The notes: generated from the sequence alone by a model not told the origin. Shown: positions 21,694 through 34,219, counted from the stretch's first letter. The stretch: DNA of 64,000 bases from Sporodiniella umbellata (GCA_025677835.1 JAIXMR010000013.1:279817-343816), one strand, 5' to 3'. Translations and numbers: made by a program.

Positions 21694-22146
21694 ATGACAT
21701 TTGTCTTGCTGAAAACGCTTACACCTGATGTATACAATGTTCAAGTAAAAACTAAAGTCCTGTCGCTTATTATTAGTTTAAACACAAAACATGAAAAGAG
21801 TAAAGTAAAAGAGTGCACAGGTGAAGCTTAGTAGCTAATTTCTATAGCTGGATCAAATATTGTGGTTCATGAGTATCTCATTGGAGACCATACAGCATCT
21901 GCTATAATCAATACCAGTCAGAGTACAACAATTTGGCTTTTTGAGGAACTTTAGAAACTAACGGATTATTGCTTTACATTAGCTCTGGACATCTCCCAAA
22001 GTTATGAAATTTACGAAGGACATACAAGCACTGTAGATGGATACCTCAGAATACATTCCGAGAACATCAAACCGATGAATGAAGACATAACAGAGATAAA
22101 TGCTGAAACCAACAGGTCATTAATACAGTTTAGTCGAAAATTATAA
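21694..22146 (+). CDS. Small OB-fold single-strand nucleic-acid-binding protein (NABP/SOSS-B-like)
   Basis: Three exons (21694-21799, 21848-21922, 21983-22146) give 114 residues; no frame is long enough to be obvious before splicing. The pattern FVLLKTLTPDVYNVQVKTKVLSLI, then VVHEYLIGDHTASAII, SYEIYEGHTSTVDGYLRIH and EINAETN follows the five-stranded OB-fold of the small NABP/SOSS-B and plant-type OB proteins (VxEYLVGDETAxI, GYxxLxL). An apparent stop at 21955 lies inside the second intron. The CDS ends in TTATAA and overlaps the last six bases of INTS2 on the other strand. A role in ssDNA or RNA binding is inferred from the fold only. Confidence 0.65.
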
Positions 22147-24525
22147 AGTAATTTTATTGACTTCATCCATTCTGTCTACTTCGATTTGTACCAAATCTCT
22201 TGAATCTTTTAACACTTTATGTAAATGGAGCAGTAAGATAATCTTGTTACCACTTTCTTGACCAATAAATTCTTTAGGTTGTGGAAGCCCTTTAGCTATA
22301 CCTATTGATTCATTGTTAATTCTACTGAAAGGTGCTTTTACTGTTTTTTATATTTTACTGTCAAAAGTACGTAATATCTGTGGACCAAAGTGAGGAAAAG
22401 CTCGAGAAAGATGAACAAAACCAGGAATAGCTTTAACAAGAGATTCAGACGGTATACATGCAGTGGCTGGCTGCCCTTCTTTAGTGATAGGAAACGCGAT
22501 TTTCATTAAGCGAGGAAGTACATGCTTTTCAGCTGTAGCTAGACTATATAACGTTTAGGATTCTGATATACATTTACAGTTTTTGAGTCATTTTACTAGT
22601 TTTCAAGTGGATATTTTTCACAGAGATGGCAGGTCAATAGTATACCAAAGACTTGTTTTTCTACTTGAGGCTGTCTGATTAACTCTGGAATAAAGCCAAG
22701 TATGATGTATAATGAAGGTATCAGTTCAACCACCATTGGGATCAAATCAGTAGAGTAAGTTTGAAAGTGTAGTATTTTTGCAAGTAACATATCGCGGTCA
22801 CCATCAATAAAAATTGAATGTATGAAACTACATATAAGTCGTCTTGATTTTTCTAAATAGTCTATATTTTCTGAAAAACTTAATCGAGTATTCACTACAG
22901 TTAGTTGGAAGTAATGTTTCACCTTTGTCATTTTTATCTTTTGGGCTTTCTAAACACAGCTCAAGCAGCAATTGAAGTATGGCTGTATCTTGAGCATATG
23001 TTAAAGCTAGTACATTGCGGGAGTTAAAGTTATTGGACTGTTTGAGAGCTTAGTTAAGAATGTATACATGTATCTATAGATTTACATTAGATTGCTTAAA
23101 ATAAATAGAGTGATATCTCTTCCAAATTCGGTGCTTAGACATTGTACGAAGACAAGTTAGTATCTACATATACAGAAGAATCATTAATACATGTTTACTA
23201 AAATGCCTTCAACATTACATGTAGCCATATAGGCAATATATACGGTGATCGAAATACACGCTCATCACATTCAAATATTGTTCTAACATTCTGTATCAAA
23301 AAATCCAATTTATAGGGTCTATAAAACAAAAAATCAGCAAAGAAACAATAGGCTAAACGCCCCTAGTCTTACTTTCCAATCAAATTGCTTACAGTCATTT
23401 CCCATAGGCTATGAGGTATAATACTGTTGAGCGACTCCCATGTTGAGACAAAGCTGTTGGCTACCCTTAGATCCAGCCTGTGTTATAAAACATTTTAAAA
23501 AAATATACTGTATACGATTTGGATCAATTGCTCCTTACTGTCCTTCTAGACATGGTTGCAGGAGTATTGAAATCATACACTCTGCATATTCCTTGATGCC
23601 ACCAATGTATGCATATTCTAGCTGTGACAGTACTATTAAACTTAATAAGTCATTCAGTACAATAATGCGACTAGTATAGAAAGATTAAGAAACACCTTTA
23701 GCACTATACTGTACCTTCTACCACAAGAGCACGATTTGTGTTCCATTGATTCAAAGTTGTTCTGAGCTGGCTGATATTGATTTTCTTTATGTTTCCCTTT
23801 CTGTTGTCAAACATTTTTAGTATGTATGACAAAAGACTGTGCGGTATGTACCTTTTTTCACTCTCTGTATCCCATAAAACACCCATTTCCTTTCCTTCTT
23901 GTATCAAAAAACCAGACACTTCAAATAGTTCTGGAAACAAATTTGCTGAAACAGCAAGCATATCCGAGTAAATTGTTTTGTAAGCCTCTCCGTTTTGAAA
24001 ATTCTCAACATGGTTCAGCAAGTATTTAATGGGGATTTGATCTAAAAGATAAGCAGAATATTCTATAGAGACTTATAAGCAATGAGAATTTGAATGGAGC
24101 TTTATGTTTTAATTTTGCCTGTTTGCTCAACAACTGAGTTAGCAGTGAGCGAGATAAGCTTGGGTTCAGTTCGACAGCCGATAAAACAATCATTGTGTGT
24201 CAGTACATAAAAAAGTAAAAGGACCTGTGTGGCTGTAATGTTTTTAAAATCTTGAAATGCTTCATGAATAATCTCCTCTGGAATCTTCTGGACTTTTTCA
24301 GTTGTAAATGTGCTTGGGGTTAAGTTAGCTTATAGAGAATAGCAATTGCATAGAAGAAGTATACCTTAAGGCAAACTCATTAATAACAAGACTGAATTTT
24401 GGGTGAATTGGTAGAGTTGCTTGTTTTATACTCTCAATCAGCCACGACTGGTAGTTGGTATTATAGAACACTCGACCTTTTAGGAGCTGGTAGAATGAAT
24501 CCAAACTAGGTACTTTTTTATTCAT
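22141..24525 (-). CDS. INTS2: Integrator complex subunit 2
   Basis: INTS2 is a helical scaffold subunit of Integrator, which cleaves nascent snRNA and paused Pol II transcripts. About ten exons are visible: 24525-24365, 24312-24119, 24062-23715, then pieces near 23670-23550, 23490-23370, 23330-23215, 23170-23090, 23010-22597, 22530-22340 and the last ending at 22141. Conserved blocks include AAQ-like [115 protein letters not shown] and [16 protein letters not shown]. The predicted protein is near 780 residues, shorter than the animal subunit (about 1,200). Intron 2 seems to use a GC donor. The border between exons 3 and 4 could not be fixed. Confidence 0.85.
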
Positions 24526-25031
24526 TTGTAAAAAATCTAGAAAAACAGGACTTTCGCGAAAACGTTATTGTGATTGACTTCTGTGTGACTTCTTGGGCTG
24601 ACACTTTGCTCAAAAAAGGATATAAAAATTAAATGATTGATAAATCCAGATACAAAAAAAAACAAGTCTTGAATTTTGATAATAGTAGCTAAAAGCGCAA
24701 TGTATATTATGGTTTATAATTGGTTTTATTAATGATCCTCTTTACACCCAGTAACTATCCTACTTAATGTACCATGTCCTAAAAATCTTAGTTTTCTTTT
24801 AATTAAAGACTCTGTATGTGCATTGTAATTAACTATGTTTCCAAAAGTCATGTCAACAAAGAGCTTAAGTCCATGGTTGTATTTGTCTTGATACTTTTTA
24901 CAAGCCAACTTTAAAATTCGACTCCTAGCCAATCATTTTAAAACAGGTATTTCCCAATTGGTTTGTTACACTTGTTCCACTAGCTTGGCTTTTGCCGCCT
25001 TCTTTCCGGTTTAACAATAAACACAGAAAAA
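24526..25031. other. Divergent intergenic region with an unassigned open stretch
   Basis: The gap separates the starts of INTS2 and the J-protein gene. On the minus strand 24932-24729 is open for 67 codons (NAHTESLIKRKLRFLGHGTL, VTGCKEDH at its end) but has no ATG near its beginning. I do not recognise it; it may be a gene remnant. Confidence 0.35.
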
Positions 25032-26231
25032 ATGGAAAGTAATAAGGATGAGGCTAAGCGATGCTTAGATATTGCAAAAAGCCTTTTCAGCACAGGCGAT
25101 CTACCAAAATCAAAGAGATTAGCAGAAAAATCAAAGAGACTATACCCGACAAATGAAGTTGAACAATTCTTGCTTAGCATAAACAATGCAAAAAGTTTTG
25201 TCTCCTCTTGTCAACAAAAAAGTAAAGTTGAAAACCCAAGAAGATCTCCAGAATCAACGAACAGTGAAAGGAAATACTCGGTAAACCAAATTAGTGCAGT
25301 AAAAGCAGTATTGGCTTGTGGTGGAGATTACTACAAGATCTTATCTGTTGAAAAAACTGCAACCGATAAAGAAGTAAAGAAAGCATACAGAACGGTAATG
25401 TACAAACTTTCGGAATCTCAGTCCATTTTTCTAAAGAGTCCATAGAAAGCCCTACTATTTCATCCAGATAAAAACAGTGCACCAGGAGCGGACGAAGCAT
25501 TCAAATGTAAGATAAATTGAGTATACTAGTACAAAACCTAATCGGCAGTAGTAATTGCAAAAGCGTACGATACTTTATCTGACTATAATAAAAGAGCAGT
25601 TTACGACTCGGGTGGCAATACAACCAGTAGGGATATGAGAGCACCTTCTTTCCAGCACCATACAAAATATAGCTATAATAGAAGATACAGACAAGAAGTT
25701 TCACCTGAAGATGTTTTTAACATGTTTTTTAATGGTGGAAGTGTACCTAGCTCTTTTGGAACACCGTTTTATAACAATCAGCCACGACATCGCTCAACAG
25801 GGCATCATCGATACCAACAACAACAACAATATGCTCATAATCAAAAACAAAAGCAAAGTCGCTTCGAAAAAGAAAAAAAAGATGGTCTATACGGATATCT
25901 TCCACTTTTCATCATCTTGGCGATACTTGTTCTCACATCTTTGTTTTCACCTCAAAACGATCCTTTGTATACCTTCCAACCTGCAGCTTCTAATACGTAC
26001 AAGAGAACTACTGGCCAAAACTATGTAGACTACTATGTCAACCCAAACACTTTCATTGGAAAAGTTGGAAACAGTCGATATAGACTCAAGCGCACAGAAC
26101 AACAAATTGAAATTGACTGGGTTAATGAGCTACGGAAAAGCTGCAATAAAGAGCGAAAACAAAGAGGATATAGATCCTCAAAAAAAACCACAACTTGCGA
26201 TACATATAATCGTCTATCCCGCAGAGTTTAA
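25032..26231 (+). CDS. DNAJB12/14- or HLJ1-like ER-membrane J protein
   Basis: Such J proteins recruit Hsp70 to the cytosolic ER face for ERAD. Three exons (25032-25394, 25446-25506, 25549-26231) give 368 residues. Residues 1-70 have the N-terminal helix MESNKDEAKRCLDIAKSLF seen in DNAJB12. The J domain at about 95-165 has YYKILSVEKTATDKEVKKAY, the catalytic HPD in LLFHPDKN, and AYDTLSDYNKRAVYDSGG. A Phe/Gly-poor linker with Gln repeats follows, then one membrane segment (YLPLFIILAILVLTSLF, about residue 255) and a DUF1977-like C-terminus ending KSCNKERKQRG. The next gene (VPS3-like) starts 124 bp downstream on the same strand. Confidence 0.9.
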
Positions 26232-26355
26232 TAAAAGTAATTGTATTTTTTTTTTGTAAAGAGCAGCTCTACTCCATTGCATTGTACATTTGTCCTACAA
26301 TAAGAAAAGCGCTGCTGAGTTTTTTTTTTTCAGTTTATTTGCTTTTTTCATCCTT

Positions 26356-29300
26356 ATGCCTTACACGCCCTACACGCTACAGACCATCCTTTCACCACCA
26401 CCGCCTCCTCAAAAAGAGGACCCTGTACCAACACCTAACAATTCAAGTTCCTTCTTTTCTAGGCGGCCCAACTCACCTTCTAATGAATCTGCATCACCTG
26501 TTCTTCGTTTATCATCTAATGCTGTAACTGCTAGAATAGAATCTGTTGGTGCCTGGGGTAATTAAAGGCATCTTACGCTTACTGATATTTTTTTTCTGAA
26601 GCTAAAGAAATCTATTGATAGATAGCGATCTTTACTGTGGAACTTCCGAAGGCTCCATTCTTCATTACTCTTTCCAAGACAACTACAATAACGGTTCTTT
26701 AGAAAAGGTATCTTTGTGTAAAAAAAAAAAGTGGGGGTTTCTAACACTATCAGTTTTTAGACGTTAACAACCCGTTTAGAAAATACAATCAATTTAGGAT
26801 ACGGAAAGAAGGTTGTTGAACGTATACTTTTACTACCTCAAGTATCAAAAGCTTTAGTCCTCTGCGGTAATATAATACTTTCACAACTTGGAAACACATC
26901 ATAAAACGACAGGACTAAAACACAACCTTAGATGCTACGTTACTGTTTTTTTCTTTACCTTTTTTTGAGCCTATATCGGCTTCTTTTATACCTCCAGTAA
27001 AAGGTGTATCATGTTTCTCGCACGACATAGCTGAAGAAGGAAGAATAGGGGAAGATGGCACAGTAGAACTGGTTGTGGTTAAGAAAAGAGCCATACAGAT
27101 CTTTAAGATTGGCGAATCAATGCAGATAAAAAGGGTAGGTTTAAACTCAATTATCCCTCTACTGTTGTAATCTAGAGCTGAGCTAGGAACTACCACTAGC
27201 AGATGGAGCTATTACTATAACGAGATATGGGCATATGCTGTGTTTAGCGGACCATCAGTCCTACAAGCTCATCAACTTGAGCCTATCGTCTTTGACGCCA
27301 CTCACACAGACACCTCAAATGCCCAGTGCATCTGCCAACCTTATTTTAGGCTCGCAGCTTATAGCTCGCCCTCTAGTGGCTGTCGTGAAAAAAGATGAGT
27401 TTTTGATAGTTGATGGAGGCAGTGGATTGAATCAACAGACGATAGGTATATGCTTGAATGCAAACGGGGATCCTGTCCGCGGCACTCTTCAATGGTCCAA
27501 CTACCCTAAATCCATCTGTGTTGAATTTCCATATGTGGTAGCACTGTTGAGCAACTATACCATCGAAATTCACAATATACAAGATCAAACGCTTCTTCAA
27601 AAGATTCCCATTGACAATAGTGTAGAAGCTAAAGGCTTGGTATTTGGGCATGGTATTAAAGTCTGGATGGACTCATTAGCAAAGTCTTTAAAAAGGACCC
27701 CATGGAAACAACAGTTGTCTGATCCAGAAATAGAGATTGAACTGCAAAGAGAAACTATAAAATACTCCACTATTGCTTCGCGTATTCTCGTCTACGGAAA
27801 AGACTCGGTTATGGCTCAAGTGACAACTCCTTTAACTATCCAAGTGGATGGGTTGTTAGAAAATAGTCTAGTCGAAGAAGCAATGCAGTTAGCAGATCAA
27901 GCAAGAAACACGATGTCAGAAGAAGACTACGATACTGTATATGCAGAAAGACTTAAACATGAGCTCAACTATACCTTTCAAAAATCCGGAATGATATTGC
28001 TCAAAGAAACGCTTTTTGATGATGCATTTTCACTTCTTTCAAAAGGAAATATAGACCCGCGCATAGTTGTTCAAATGTTCGAAGGGCTAATGCAAGACCA
28101 ATGGATAAACAGCCCTCCTCCTATATTACTTTTCGATAGTATTCACCAGCTTATCGAAAACTTTGGCAACTTAAAAAATATAGGTATTTTTCACTATCAG
28201 TATATATGCTTATATACGAATCCCTTTCGTTTTCTTGTTTTACTGAAATATATATAGTGGATAGCAGTATAACAGAATCCCAGGAAACAGATGCGTCAGA
28301 AATGCGTCGAGTGTTGCTCGAGAATGCTAGAGAGGCGTTGAGCAAATACTTGGTAGCAGAAAGAGATAAAAGACTAATTAAATCCGCCAAAAACAGTATG
28401 ATATGTGAAGTTATAGACACTTGTCTTTTACAGGTTTACATGTCTCGAGAAGACTTTATTTCGCTTTATAAATTTCTACAGCATCCAAACAGTTGTAATG
28501 TGGAGTATTGTTCGGAGATTCTTCTAAACGCCCAGGTTTGATAGAAAAATGTATACAAACAAGCCAATCATAACCATAGGTGTTTATTTAATTAGAAATA
28601 CTATGCGCTTTCAATAATGTACGAATCAAAGCTAATGTACGAAAAAACCCTAGAACTTTGGACTGGGTAAGACAGACTGAGAGTTACAATAGAGGAATTT
28701 TTCAGCTCTGAACCCTATTTTAGGATATACGCGGGCGATATTGTAGATGCCGAATTTAAAGATGGCTTGAAGTCTACCAAGAATCTTTTACTAAAAGAAA
28801 CAGACGAAAAAACACTCCCGCTCTCCGCATTAATGAAATATACATCTTGGCTAGCTCAGCATAGTCCAAAAGATGGTGTTGAAGTATTCATATGCTCACC
28901 CAGAGCAAAAGATATGAACCCCGATGAGGTTCTTAGACAGCTCGAAAACTTCAGCAATCGGGTGATTCAACTGTATCTTGAATACTTGGTGACAAATCTC
29001 AAGAGCGAAAATTCAGAATACTATACTAGATTAGCATGTAGCTACATTGATGATATTTATGAGGCCATTAAAACGCACAAAGGTCTTGAGATAATAAAAG
29101 AGCTTGGTAAGAAAAAAAAAAAAGCTTATGTGCTGACCCCCCTTTTTTTTTGTTTAGTTGACGAGTTCAAAAACAAAGTGACCCCATACCCTTTGATAGA
29201 AGAGAGCACAGCACATGTTACATTTGTGGGATATTTGAGCACACAAAAAAACCATACATCATTTGTTCATCAGCGTCTATTACTTATAAACTTTCTTCTA

Positions 29301-30188
29301 CGGTCAAGTCTATATAACCCGGAGACTGTTATGGAAGCGCTTATAAAGGCAGGGCCTTTAGACATTGAAAAATGCATTGTTTATGGAAGAATGGGCAACC
29401 ATGAGGAATCGCTAAACATATTGGTACATGATCTATCTGATTTTGTGGGAGCAGAAACATACTGTGTTTCAAACGGCTCATGTGTTGGTGAAGTACCAAC
29501 AAACACTCCTACTAGATCATCATCGCTTTCAGAAAAACGCTTACTACTGGCAGAAGATGAGTCTATAGAAGACATAGAGGAGAAATGTGTTTTATTTAGC
29601 TCTTTATTTGATATATATAGAAATATAAACGATAGGTAAGAATTGACATGATGTTTTTGATCACTTATATACAAACTTTGATTTTTTCTAAATGCTTGTA
29701 TATTTATAGAAAGTTGATGACAGCTCGTACTATTCATCTTTTGAACACGCAAGGGTTTTATTTAGATACAGCAAAAGTAAGTAGAAGTATTGTATATATG
29801 AAATTAAACCAGAATTGCTTCAGGTACTTGATTCCATACCCGACGATTGGCCTATTGATGCCCTACAACAGTTTCTAATCAAATCACTTCAGAAGTCAGT
29901 TGATGATTCAAACGAAAGTCAACTGGCCCTTAGTTTGACAAGAGGAGAAAATCTTGTGGTAAATAAAAAATATCCGCTTGTAGGGTTAAGCTATATACTT
30001 ATATTGACATCTCTTAGACTAATAATAACTTAATACAATTGTGTAATGAGGTTGGGCCAGCAACTATTGATTTCCAAACATCCTGCTTAAAGTGTCACAG
30101 ACCCATAGGTGACAGCATATTTACAAGAGAAAACGAAAACGGCGATGTGTTTCATCTACACTGCGCTAAGACGCTAGGACTTGTTTAA
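26356..30188 (+). CDS. CORVET-type Vps3/TGFBRAP1-like (Vam6/Vps39 family) tethering subunit
   Basis: CORVET tethers early endosomes by binding Rab5-type GTPases. Twelve exons (26356-26557, 26622-26707, 26761-26866, 26932-27134, 27187-28183, 28258-28535, 28596-28666, 28724-29106, 29158-29635, 29710-29776, 29824-29958, 30018-30188) sum to 1,058 residues. A proline-rich leader precedes a CNH domain (DLYCGTSEGSILHYSF, VELVVVKKRAIQIF, GDPVRGTLQW). Clathrin-heavy-chain-like helical repeats follow (VEEAMQLADQARNTMSEEDY, Vps39-1 and Vps39-2 regions). The C-terminus has a zinc-like TSCLKCHRPIGD and HLHCAK. It could be Vps39 of HOPS; the CNH blocks look closer to Vps3/TGFBRAP1. That choice is inference. 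Confidence 0.8.
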
Positions 30189-31599
30189 CAAAAATCGGTT
30201 TACTACTTTATTAAAAATAGACATATTCCTTTTAACTATACAGCTATAAGCCGTAAACCTTTTTTTTTTTTTTAGAAAAAAACCCCCCTCGCTATATTTT
30301 CGTTTTTTAGGGTTTTGCTCTATAAAAAGCCTATTTCAAAAATGAAATCGTATCTGTTTTATTGCAAAAACAAAAGGTTTTTTGACATTTAAAGACACTA
30401 TAAGGAACTTTCAAACAAAACACAGTGTTTTTAATGTATTTTTTGTGTTTCGATTCTGTATTTTAGAACATGTGCAGTAGTTTATTTTGAAAACACGCTT
30501 TTAAGTGAATCATCTTAATTCATTGTACCCTTTGATTATACCGCTACCGAGTCTGTTCGACTAAAACCTGTCAGTTTTTAATTTAAAGGCTGAGTTAGTC
30601 AGATATTCGGATTAGTGGTCGTGTTGCTTGAACAGATGCACTCTATGTATGAACGGGATTGGATAAGGTTTTAACTAAAGATCTTGATAATATCAATGTA
30701 AAAGAAAGAAAGGAAAACCCACTTCTCTTTTGGCGTAAGTGTTTGACGGCTTCGTACTTTTTCGTAATACGCAAAACTACATTCAAAGAATGCTGTACAT
30801 AATTGATTGACATTTATCTGATCTTTTCTTTCATCGTTAAGGATTACTCTATTGCAGCTTGTTTTAACATTTAAATCTACAAGCTATTTTTAGATGTTTC
30901 TGGCGGAAGTAAAAATATAATTCTTTAAACTATGAACATAAGACATTATAAACATCCTAATGGTTTAAGTAATTGTTTTAGTGTAACTTTTTGGTGTTGC
31001 TATTAAGCATAAATAAACTGAACTGTCAAAAGCTATCAGTATACCTCCAGTTACATTTCTACATTTATATCTATATATACATATGGGCATACCTATAAAA
31101 AGGTCTTTAAATAAATTCAAATATGACCCCTAAGACAAAACACAAAACAAGCTATTTTTTCCTTTCTTCCTTTCTCCAGTTAAATGAAAAGATCTGAAAA
31201 TTGAAACATTCATCTGATTGAATACCCGGAACAAAAACGATGTGCTTCCAAAGGTTACACTGACCCATTGAATTAAATGGATATCCCGGGAAAAAGCTGA
31301 AATAAGCTGAACATACACTGTTTTTTTAATGAAAATCAATCGTTTCTACTCAGAGTGCATCTTCACGTCATAATACACAGCTATGTACTACTGTGCTTTT
31401 TTTCACGGAAAACGAGATGGCAATAGTAATAGCTATTGATACCAGACATTAGATTGGATTCGAATGCTGCCAAGTCTCTATTTTTAAGAATCGTTAGTAA
31501 CTTATTGTGCCATAATTGAAATGACATAAAGTATATGTGAAACATATTACGCCATATGTTTTCGAGTAAAGCCCTGGGAAAAGGAGGTACGCGTGTGTG
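30189..31599. other. Intergenic, no gene recognised
   Basis: AT-rich DNA with a T run near 30261. A third TATAAAAAGCC motif sits at 30321 but only a 16-codon frame follows. A 69-codon minus-strand frame at 31339-31130 shows no family features. Confidence 0.55.
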
Positions 31600-31607
31600 T
31601 ATAAAAA
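31600..31607 (+). promoter_or_regulatory. TATA box of the trehalase gene
   Basis: GTGTATAAAAAGCC lies 66 bp upstream of the ATG at 31673 and is identical in its core to the box at 7765. Confidence 0.6.
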
Positions 31608-31672
31608 GCCTGATTTGTCAAGATTTTCTTCTTCTTCCTATTTTTCACTATTCTTGCTTTCACAAACAATCG

Positions 31673-33705
31673 ATGGTCTACTCCTTACGCATTCTTTCGG
31701 GGCTCCTGTTGTCTCAGCTGGCCCTCTCTGCATTAGGTATCAAATTCCAAGAATCGATTTCGTGTGACTCCCCCATATACTGTGAAGGTCCTATATTAAA
31801 AACAGTACAGTTAGCAGAGCTTTTTAGTGATTCGAAAACATTTGTTGATATGGTAAATTAAATATGCACACACACCTACATACAAGTTGCTGTGTATGTT
31901 TATGTTTTTAATGCTAATTGTTTATATGTAGCCAACGACTAAATCTGAGAAGGAAGTTATCGAAGCCTTTCATGCAATCGGTGGTACAAACGCAACCAAA
32001 GATCAAATACAACAGTTTGTCAAGGATAACTTTGCTGAAGCAGGGACAGAAGTTAAAATGGTTACTAAAGTGGCTGTTAAAGAAAATATCGAATGGATAA
32101 ATGATATAAAAAGCCCTGACTACCAAGGATGGATTAATCATTTGAATCAAGCTTGGGGGAACTTAACCTTTAAATTCGATTATAGTAGCTTGTGTAAAGA
32201 CTGCGTTTCAAGTACGCTACCAGTAAAACGAGAGTTTGTTGTACCGGGAGGTCGATTCCGCGAGTTTTATTATTGGTAAAAAGTAAACATGTATGATATC
32301 AAATTAAGATTTTCAATAGGGACTCTTATTTTGTCATTGAGGGCCTCCTGTTAAGTGATCAGATTGAGCTGGCGAAGAATATGATAGAGAACTTCTTTGA
32401 TTTTGTAGACCGTTATGGCTTTGTTCGTAAGTTACAATCATATTACCAAGGAGCTCATATAGAATTTTAGCTAATGGTGCCAGAATATACTACTTAAACC
32501 GATCTCAGCCTCCCTTTTTGAGCTTGATGGTCAAATCTTATTACGAAAAAACCAAGGATAGAGGATTCATGAAGCGTGCTTTAACCTACCTAGACAAAGA
32601 GTATACATTTTGGATGAAAAATACTGCTGTCAAAATTCAAAACCCTAAAAGCTCTGGAGAGTTGTTTACATTGAATCAATATGTAACCCAACACGACTCC
32701 CCTCGACCTGAATCTTACTTGGAAGATTATAACACCGTAAATGGAAATGTCAGCTACTCCAATGCCACTAAAGCTCAGATGTATAAAGATATAGCTGCTG
32801 GTGCGGAAAGTGGCTGGGATTACTCTACTCGATGGACTATATCTGATACACCGTCTCCTAATCAAGTCAAAAACTACGAAATGCTTCGTACAATCAATAC
32901 ACACAACATTGTCCCTATTGACCTCAACTCTCTTCTATGGAGTATGGAAGACAATCTATCCAAATGGTACAAAAATTTTGGATCTCAAAATAAAGCTTCC
33001 AAGAAAAAATCGAGATACTATGCTCAGCAGGCTAAGAAGAGACTGGCTGCCATAGACCAATTGATGTGGGATGAAAACACAGTCAGCTTCTACGACTTTA
33101 ACATTACTAGCAATTCACCAGATATTGACTTTACGCCCGCCACCCTGTTTCCTTTTTGGCTAAATGCAATACCTGAGCGACTTCAAAAGAACAAGACATT
33201 GTTGTCACGTACTATGGACGAAACCGAGAAGTCTCTTAGAAAATACCCTGGTATTCTAACCACTTCCTATCACAACAGTACTATGCAATGGGACCTGCCT
33301 AACGGGTGGCCCCCTTTGACATATATTGCTATTCAAAGTCTTTTGAATATGGATAAGGTACTTAATGTACAAAAAGATAAACACTATACAACCAGTATGG
33401 GGACAGAATACAATCGTCTGGCTATTGTCTTGGCTGATCGCTATGCCGCCTCTGCTTATTGTGGCTGGTATAGCACTGGAGGGTCTATACCTGATATTTT
33501 ACCCAAGCTAAGCTCTACTTCTGATGACGGTCATATGTTTGAAAAGTTTGATGTTACCCAGATCGGTGTTGCTGGTGGAAACGGTGAATACAAACCCCAG
33601 GTTGGATTTGGATGGACTAACGGTGTTGCTATGTGGATTTTTGATACTTTCAACAACCTTACTGCTCCAGAAAACTGTACACATGTAGAAACAATGAGTA
33701 TATAA
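31673..33705 (+). CDS. Secreted GH37 trehalase
   Basis: Trehalase hydrolyses trehalose to two glucose units with inversion. Four exons (31673-31852, 31932-32275, 32320-32426, 32471-33705) give 621 residues. A signal peptide covers residues 1-22 (LRILSGLLLSQLALSALG). Both GH37 signatures are present: PGGRFREFYYWDSYF and QWDLPNGWPPLTY. The catalytic acid is expected at Asp in AESGWDYSTRW and the base at Glu in EKFDVTQIGVAGGNGEY. The glycine-rich loop GGGEY-type motif and several N-glycosylation sequons fit an extracellular or wall enzyme rather than the cytosolic cAMP-regulated one, whose Ca-binding leader is absent. The first intron follows the signal-peptide exon. Confidence 0.95.
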
Positions 33706-33974
33706 TAGATAAAATAAACCCTTATTTTTCGTTTTTATAAATCTTTAACAATCATAAAAAGAAGAAAAATTTATTGAAAGGACGCAGAAATAAAAGGGCT
33801 TTGTTCTTAATATATTTCGCAGTAGCTACGCTCGTAGTAATTATTGTGTTGGCAGTCTTTTATATTTTTTTTTTCGCCTTTAAAAATTTTCATCTTCGAA
33901 TTGCGTTTGCAACTTGATAACAGAGGTTTTTTTTTTTTTTCGAACTTCAAACTGTTGTTTGCTTTGAGAAAAAA

Positions 33975-34219
33975 AATGTTATACTTTTGGACAACCTCTT
34001 CTTTACGATGTGTACCATCATAAAAACGCTTTCATTATGAGTATATTTACAGCCACAAAGATAGTGGGTTTTGGCTTTGTCTACCGCTACTTTCTTGGGC
34101 TTTTTAAGACCTTCTTTTCTGTGCTGTAATAAAGGTTAGTTAGATATTTACATTTGTATATAAGCTTTTCTTACATCTCCATCACAAAAAGGCTGATTCT
34201 CGGATTCTCCGCACGTGCA
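33975..34219 (-). pseudogene. Twin CDGSH iron-sulfur protein (CISD3-like), broken
   Basis: Two exons can be read: 34219-34175 encodes CTCGESENQPFCDGD and, after a 51-bp intron, 34123 onward encodes HRKEGLKKPKKVAVDKAKT and YLCGCKYTHNES. This rebuilds one CDGSH motif (C-x-C-x2-S-x3-P-x-C-D-G-x-H) and starts the second. The second motif continues as YDGTHRKEE only after a one-base frame change near 34021-34026, and its third cysteine position is Tyr. CISD3-type proteins carry two such motifs and act in mitochondria. No first exon was found upstream. It is either a decayed gene or a sequence error in a T run. Confidence 0.6.

Noticed and set aside
21923..21982. In-frame stop suggesting that the OB-fold gene is a pseudogene
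   Set aside because: A GTACAA donor and TTAG acceptor remove the stop and keep the OB-fold frame; exon lengths then sum to a multiple of three.
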